Assembly (NCBI GenBank): GCA_023422555.1
Contig: JAFAGQ010000214.1
Location: 1 to 17,901 of the forward strand
Direction of reading: 5' to 3'
Source: Pseudomonadota bacterium
Lineage (GTDB): Bacteria; Pseudomonadota; Gammaproteobacteria; Burkholderiales; Burkholderiaceae_B
DNA: 17,901 bases
Positions 14,898 through 17,901 of this stretch are shown piece after piece. The notes under the pieces are model-generated. The model worked only from the letters and a program-made list of their open reading frames with translations. It ran no database searches and was not told the DNA's origin. The translations under genes were made by a program, and so were the position numbers. Each line of letters starts with the position of its first letter. The first letter of the stretch is position 1.

Positions 14898-16994
14898 GTG
14901 CGAGTACTGGATTTTGATATTTCTGACTGGTTTCTTCAGGAGGGGCCGCTGGCAGCAGCAGTCCCCGGCTATACAACGCGCGACGCGCAGATCCAGCTGG
15001 CACAGGCCGTGGATGAAGCCATCAATTCTCACTCCGTGCTGGTCGCCGAGGCGGGTACCGGCACTGGCAAGACCTGGGCGTATCTGATTCCTGCCTTTCT
15101 TTCCGGCGGCAAGGTCCTGATTTCCACGGGCACCCGCACGCTGCAGGATCAGTTGTTCAACAAAGATGTACCACGCGTGCGCGATGCCCTGGCGCTGCCA
15201 GTGCAGGTGGCGCTGCTTAAAGGCCGCAGTAATTACGTCTGTCATTACCATCTGGAGCGACTGGAGCAGGATGAACGGGCGCTCAAATCGAAGGATGAAG
15301 TCTCGCAACTGCGGCAGATTCGCGTTTTTGCATCACGGTCGCGCTCAGGCGACAAGACCGATTGCGGACAGGTGCCTGAAGATGCCGATATCTGGAATCG
15401 TGTCACATCCACACGCGAGAACTGTCTGGGTCAGGACTGTCCGAACGTCAAGGAGTGCTTTCTGCTCAAGGCAAGAAGGCAGGCGCAGGAGGCCGATGTG
15501 GTTGTCATCAACCACGCCCTGTTTTTTGCGGACCTGATGCTCAGGGAAGAGGGAATTACTGATCTGCTTCCCGCCGCCGACGCCATTGTTTTCGACGAAG
15601 CCCATCAGCTGCCGGACACAGCAACCCGATTCATGGGAGATGTGGTCTATTCCGGAACCATTACCGACTTTCTTAAATCCACCGAGGTGGCGGCGCTGGC
15701 CTACGCCAGAGACAGTGCCAAGTGGACCGATGCCTGTCAGCGGGTTACTTATTACGTGAAAGACCTGCGCCTGGCCGCTGCCCCGATTGAAAGTATGCCT
15801 GGCCGCAAGGCAACCTTTGACCAGATACCGGACGCCGATCGCTTCTTCGACATTCTTAATCGTCTTTACGACGAACTGGTGACACTGACCGGAATGCTGA
15901 CTGCCGTACAGGAACGCCATCCGGATCTGGCTGCAGCGGCCAAGTCGGGGACCGAATTGTGCGCCCGACTCTACCGTTGGTCACAACCTGTCATTTTGCC
16001 CGAAGGCACCACCCGGGAAACCGACGCCGGTCCGGTCACACCCGCAAGACGGACGGGTGAACAGATTGAGCAACAGGCAAAGGCGGCACCGGTTGAGCAG
16101 CTGGTTCGCTGGGTAGAAGTGGGTCTGCATCATTTCCGCCTGCAGATGGCACCCCTGTCTGTGGCCGATGCGTTCTCGCGTCAACGGCGCAAGGAGCAGT
16201 CGTGGATTTTCACTTCGGCGACCCTCTCGGTCTACAAGGATTTTTCTCATTACACCCGCCAGCTGGGTTTGTACGGGGCGCGTACCGAACGCTGGGAGTC
16301 GCCGTTTGACTACCAGGAAAACGCCATGCTTTATGTGCCGGACCATCTGCCCGAACCGCAGTCACCTGCATTTCAGCAACAGTTCGTCGATACCCTGATT
16401 CCGCTGATTCAGGCCAGTCCAGGGGGCGTGCTGGTGCTGTGTACCACCTTGCGAGCTGTGGACAATATCGCCACCATGTTGTTGGCGGCATTTGATACAC
16501 ATTTCATAGACCGTCCGGTATTGCGGCAGGGAGAAACATCGCGTGGCATCCTGCTACAGCAGTTTCGTGAACTGAAGAACGCGGTGCTGGTGGGCAGCGC
16601 CAGTTTCTGGGAAGGCATTGACCTTCCGGGCGATATGCTGACGCTGGTGGCAATTGATAAACTGCCGTTCGCACCGCCCGACGATCCCGTACTGGAAGCA
16701 CGTATCAAGGCCTGTCGGGAATCCGGAGGCAATCCATTCTTTGAATTTCAGCTGCCGAGTGCCGCCATTGCTCTCAAACAGGGTGCGGGGCGGCTGATCC
16801 GGACTGAGAAAGATTGGGGTTTGCTGGTTGTGGGCGACAGACGTCTGGTGGAGAAACCCTACGGTAAACTGCTCTGGCGCGGATTGCCGCCATTTCGTCG
16901 TACGCGCAAGCTGGATGAGGCTCAGAGTTTTCTAAAGAATCACTCCACGGAAATTGCGCTTGCCTCATCCGTTGATAAAGAGCCCGAAGAATAG
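14898..16994 (+). CDS. yoaA: YoaA/DinG-type ATP-dependent iron-sulphur DNA helicase
   Basis: This is a superfamily 2 helicase of the XPD/DinG group, 698 residues, expected to unwind DNA 5' to 3' in repair. Motifs seen are Walker A EAGTGTGKT (51-59), motif Ia-like STGTRTLQDQL (76-86), the DEAH box (233-236), and motif VI QGAGRLIR (about residues 627-634). Four cysteines fit the iron-sulphur cluster domain: Cys115 (NYVC), Cys176, Cys181 and Cys187 (NCLGQDCPNVKEC). The sequence follows E. coli YoaA, which associates with the clamp-loader subunit HolC, more closely than DinG, for example in KGRSNYVC, VVVINHALFFADL, PLSVADAF and WIFTSATLSV. It starts with GTG 14898, preceded by TAGGA (14887-14891) at 6 bases. 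The protein is longer than E. coli YoaA (636); the extra residues lie mainly in the middle (about 370-410). Confidence 0.93.
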   Translation: MRVLDFDISDWFLQEGPLAAAVPGYTTRDAQIQLAQAVDEAINSHSVLVAEAGTGTGKTWAYLIPAFLSGGKVLISTGTRTLQDQLFNKDVPRVRDALALPVQVALLKGRSNYVCHYHLERLEQDERALKSKDEVSQLRQIRVFASRSRSGDKTDCGQVPEDADIWNRVTSTRENCLGQDCPNVKECFLLKARRQAQEADVVVINHALFFADLMLREEGITDLLPAADAIVFDEAHQLPDTATRFMGDVVYSGTITDFLKSTEVAALAYARDSAKWTDACQRVTYYVKDLRLAAAPIESMPGRKATFDQIPDADRFFDILNRLYDELVTLTGMLTAVQERHPDLAAAAKSGTELCARLYRWSQPVILPEGTTRETDAGPVTPARRTGEQIEQQAKAAPVEQLVRWVEVGLHHFRLQMAPLSVADAFSRQRRKEQSWIFTSATLSVYKDFSHYTRQLGLYGARTERWESPFDYQENAMLYVPDHLPEPQSPAFQQQFVDTLIPLIQASPGGVLVLCTTLRAVDNIATMLLAAFDTHFIDRPVLRQGETSRGILLQQFRELKNAVLVGSASFWEGIDLPGDMLTLVAIDKLPFAPPDDPVLEARIKACRESGGNPFFEFQLPSAAIALKQGAGRLIRTEKDWGLLVVGDRRLVEKPYGKLLWRGLPPFRRTRKLDEAQSFLKNHSTEIALASSVDKEPEE

Positions 16995-17103
16995 CCGATA
17001 GGGTCGGAAGCGTGCTGAATAAAGCCAAAGACAGGATGAGCATGCCGGGCAACACCGGCTCAGCAATTCACTGGAAAACAGGTCAGAAATGGCAGACGAA
17101 ATG

Positions 17104-17130
17104 AAGGCGACCCTAAGGTCGCCTTATTTA
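17104..17130. terminator. Hairpin terminator between yoaA and bamD
   Basis: AAGGCGACC (17104-17112) pairs perfectly with GGTCGCCTT (17117-17125) around the 4 nt loop CTAA. The plus strand continues ATTTAT, a short T-rich tail. The minus strand has only a weak tail. It lies between convergent genes, 109 bp after the helicase stop and 27 bp after the bamD stop, so it probably serves both. The rest of the 158 bp gap holds nothing I can name. Confidence 0.72.
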
Positions 17131-17152
17131 TACTGCCTGTGGCCGCAACGGT

Positions 17153-17901
17153 TTAGTTGAAGACGCGGGAAGGGCTCAGCCACGACAGCCAGCCGCCGTC
17201 ACCGTCCAGACCTTGTTCATAGTACTTGCTGTTGGGATAGTTCTGGTCAAGCACGCGTTTTGCATCGGCGGCCTGATCCGCCATACCCAGCTGCTCGTAA
17301 GAGCGCATCATGATATAGAGCGCCGGTTCAGCTGCTGCAACGCCGGAAAAGTCGCGAAGCACAGACTGGCTGCGGTTGATGGCGGCGATGTAGGCATGAC
17401 GCGTGTAATAATACTTGGCCACGTTAACTTCATTATCTGCAATGGTGCTGACCAGCCAGGTAATACGCTGCTTCGCATCACGCGCGTAGCGGCTTTCCGG
17501 GAAGCGCTGAATCAGCTCATTGAACGCGGCATAAGACTGACGCAGACCCTTGGGATCACGCTCACTGGGATCCTGACCCGTGAGACTGCGCAGATACGAG
17601 CTTGGGGGCGTGAATGTGACGAGCCCTTTCAGATAAAGCATGTAATCTGTGCCTGGATGGCTGGGATACAGCGTGAGGAAGCGATCAATGGCAGCAACGG
17701 CCTTTTCCGGCTCATTGTCTTTCCAGTTGACATATGCCTGGTCAATCAGCGACTGCTGGGCGTAACTGGAATAGGGATAACGCGACTCAACCGCTTCCAG
17801 GTAGGTTCTGGCGGTTTTGTAGTCATTACTGCGAACGTTGTCGCGAGCTTCCTGATATAACTGGGGCGCTGACATGCCGGCCGTTTTGTCAGCATCGCGA
17901 T
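17153..17901 (-). CDS. bamD: Outer-membrane assembly lipoprotein BamD (5' end beyond window)
   Basis: This is a component of the BAM complex, which folds beta-barrel proteins into the outer membrane; BamD (ComL) is a lipoprotein on the periplasmic face built of TPR helices. The visible protein has the family pattern LYQEARDNVRSNDYKTARTYL, then ESRYPYSSYAQQSLID, IDRFLTLYPSHPGTDYMLYLKGL, a central ERDPKGLRQSYAAFNELIQRFPESRYARDAKQR-type stretch, and SKYYEQGL near the end. The frame stays open to the window edge (residues RDADKTAG before the Met at 17873-17875), so that Met is probably internal. The signal peptide and lipobox cysteine lie outside the window. The tail ends in Trp/Ser-rich GWLSWLSPSRVFN. 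It is convergent with yoaA and they share a hairpin terminator. Confidence 0.95.
   Translation of the reverse strand, partial: RDADKTAGMSAPQLYQEARDNVRSNDYKTARTYLEAVESRYPYSSYAQQSLIDQAYVNWKDNEPEKAVAAIDRFLTLYPSHPGTDYMLYLKGLVTFTPPSSYLRSLTGQDPSERDPKGLRQSYAAFNELIQRFPESRYARDAKQRITWLVSTIADNEVNVAKYYYTRHAYIAAINRSQSVLRDFSGVAAAEPALYIMMRSYEQLGMADQAADAKRVLDQNYPNSKYYEQGLDGDGGWLSWLSPSRVFN

Noticed and set aside
17037..17062. Hairpin TGAG/CCGG arms downstream of yoaA
   Set aside because: Pairing needs a 4-base bulge and no T-run follows. The perfect hairpin at 17104-17125 is a better terminator.

Overview
This window looks like chromosomal DNA of a beta-proteobacterium of the family Alcaligenaceae (Burkholderiales). 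Three things point there: two Bug/TctC-type periplasmic solute-binding proteins, which are hugely expanded in Bordetella and its relatives; a tryptophanyl-tRNA synthetase with a long C-terminal extension; and the Tex and BamD sequences. The base composition appears moderate in GC for the family, so an Advenella-like genus is plausible, but that is inference. I see no phage, transposase, CRISPR or RNA gene. Most of the window is housekeeping and nutrient-uptake genes.

Layout, left to right. (1) trpS on the plus strand, followed by a roughly 200 bp spacer built largely of degenerate 14 bp tandem units. (2) A complete D-Ala-D-Ala dipeptide utilisation cluster, ddpX-ddpA-ddpB-ddpC-ddpD-ddpF, in the gene order known from E. 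coli. It contains a VanX-type dipeptidase, a periplasmic dipeptide-binding protein, two permeases and two ATPases. A perfect 14 bp palindrome and an extended -10 element lie before ddpA, and a strong hairpin lies between ddpA and ddpB. (3) An Atm1/ABCB7-like exporter half-transporter whose start overlaps the end of ddpF by 20 bp, so it is probably co-translated with the ddp genes. (4) A divergent pair of Bug/TctC solute-binding protein genes. Their 270 bp spacer contains two nearly superimposed opposing promoters and a 10-14-10 dyad. (5) A convergent tctC/tex junction with a strong bidirectional terminator. (6) tex (minus) divergent from a YoaA/DinG-type iron-sulphur DNA helicase (plus). (7) bamD (minus), cut by the right edge of the window, separated from the helicase by a second hairpin terminator.

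How the genes work together: the binding protein DdpA captures D,D-dipeptides released from peptidoglycan, DdpBCDF imports them using ATP, and cytoplasmic DdpX splits D-Ala-D-Ala to D-alanine. The Atm1-like exporter is an unexpected last member of this cluster. The Bug proteins are orphans here, with no TctA/TctB membrane partners or enzymes in the window. I found no convincing wholly new system. The best leads are the 14 bp repeat array, the promoter/operator architecture between the two Bug genes, the palindrome before ddpA, and the exporter appended to the ddp cluster.
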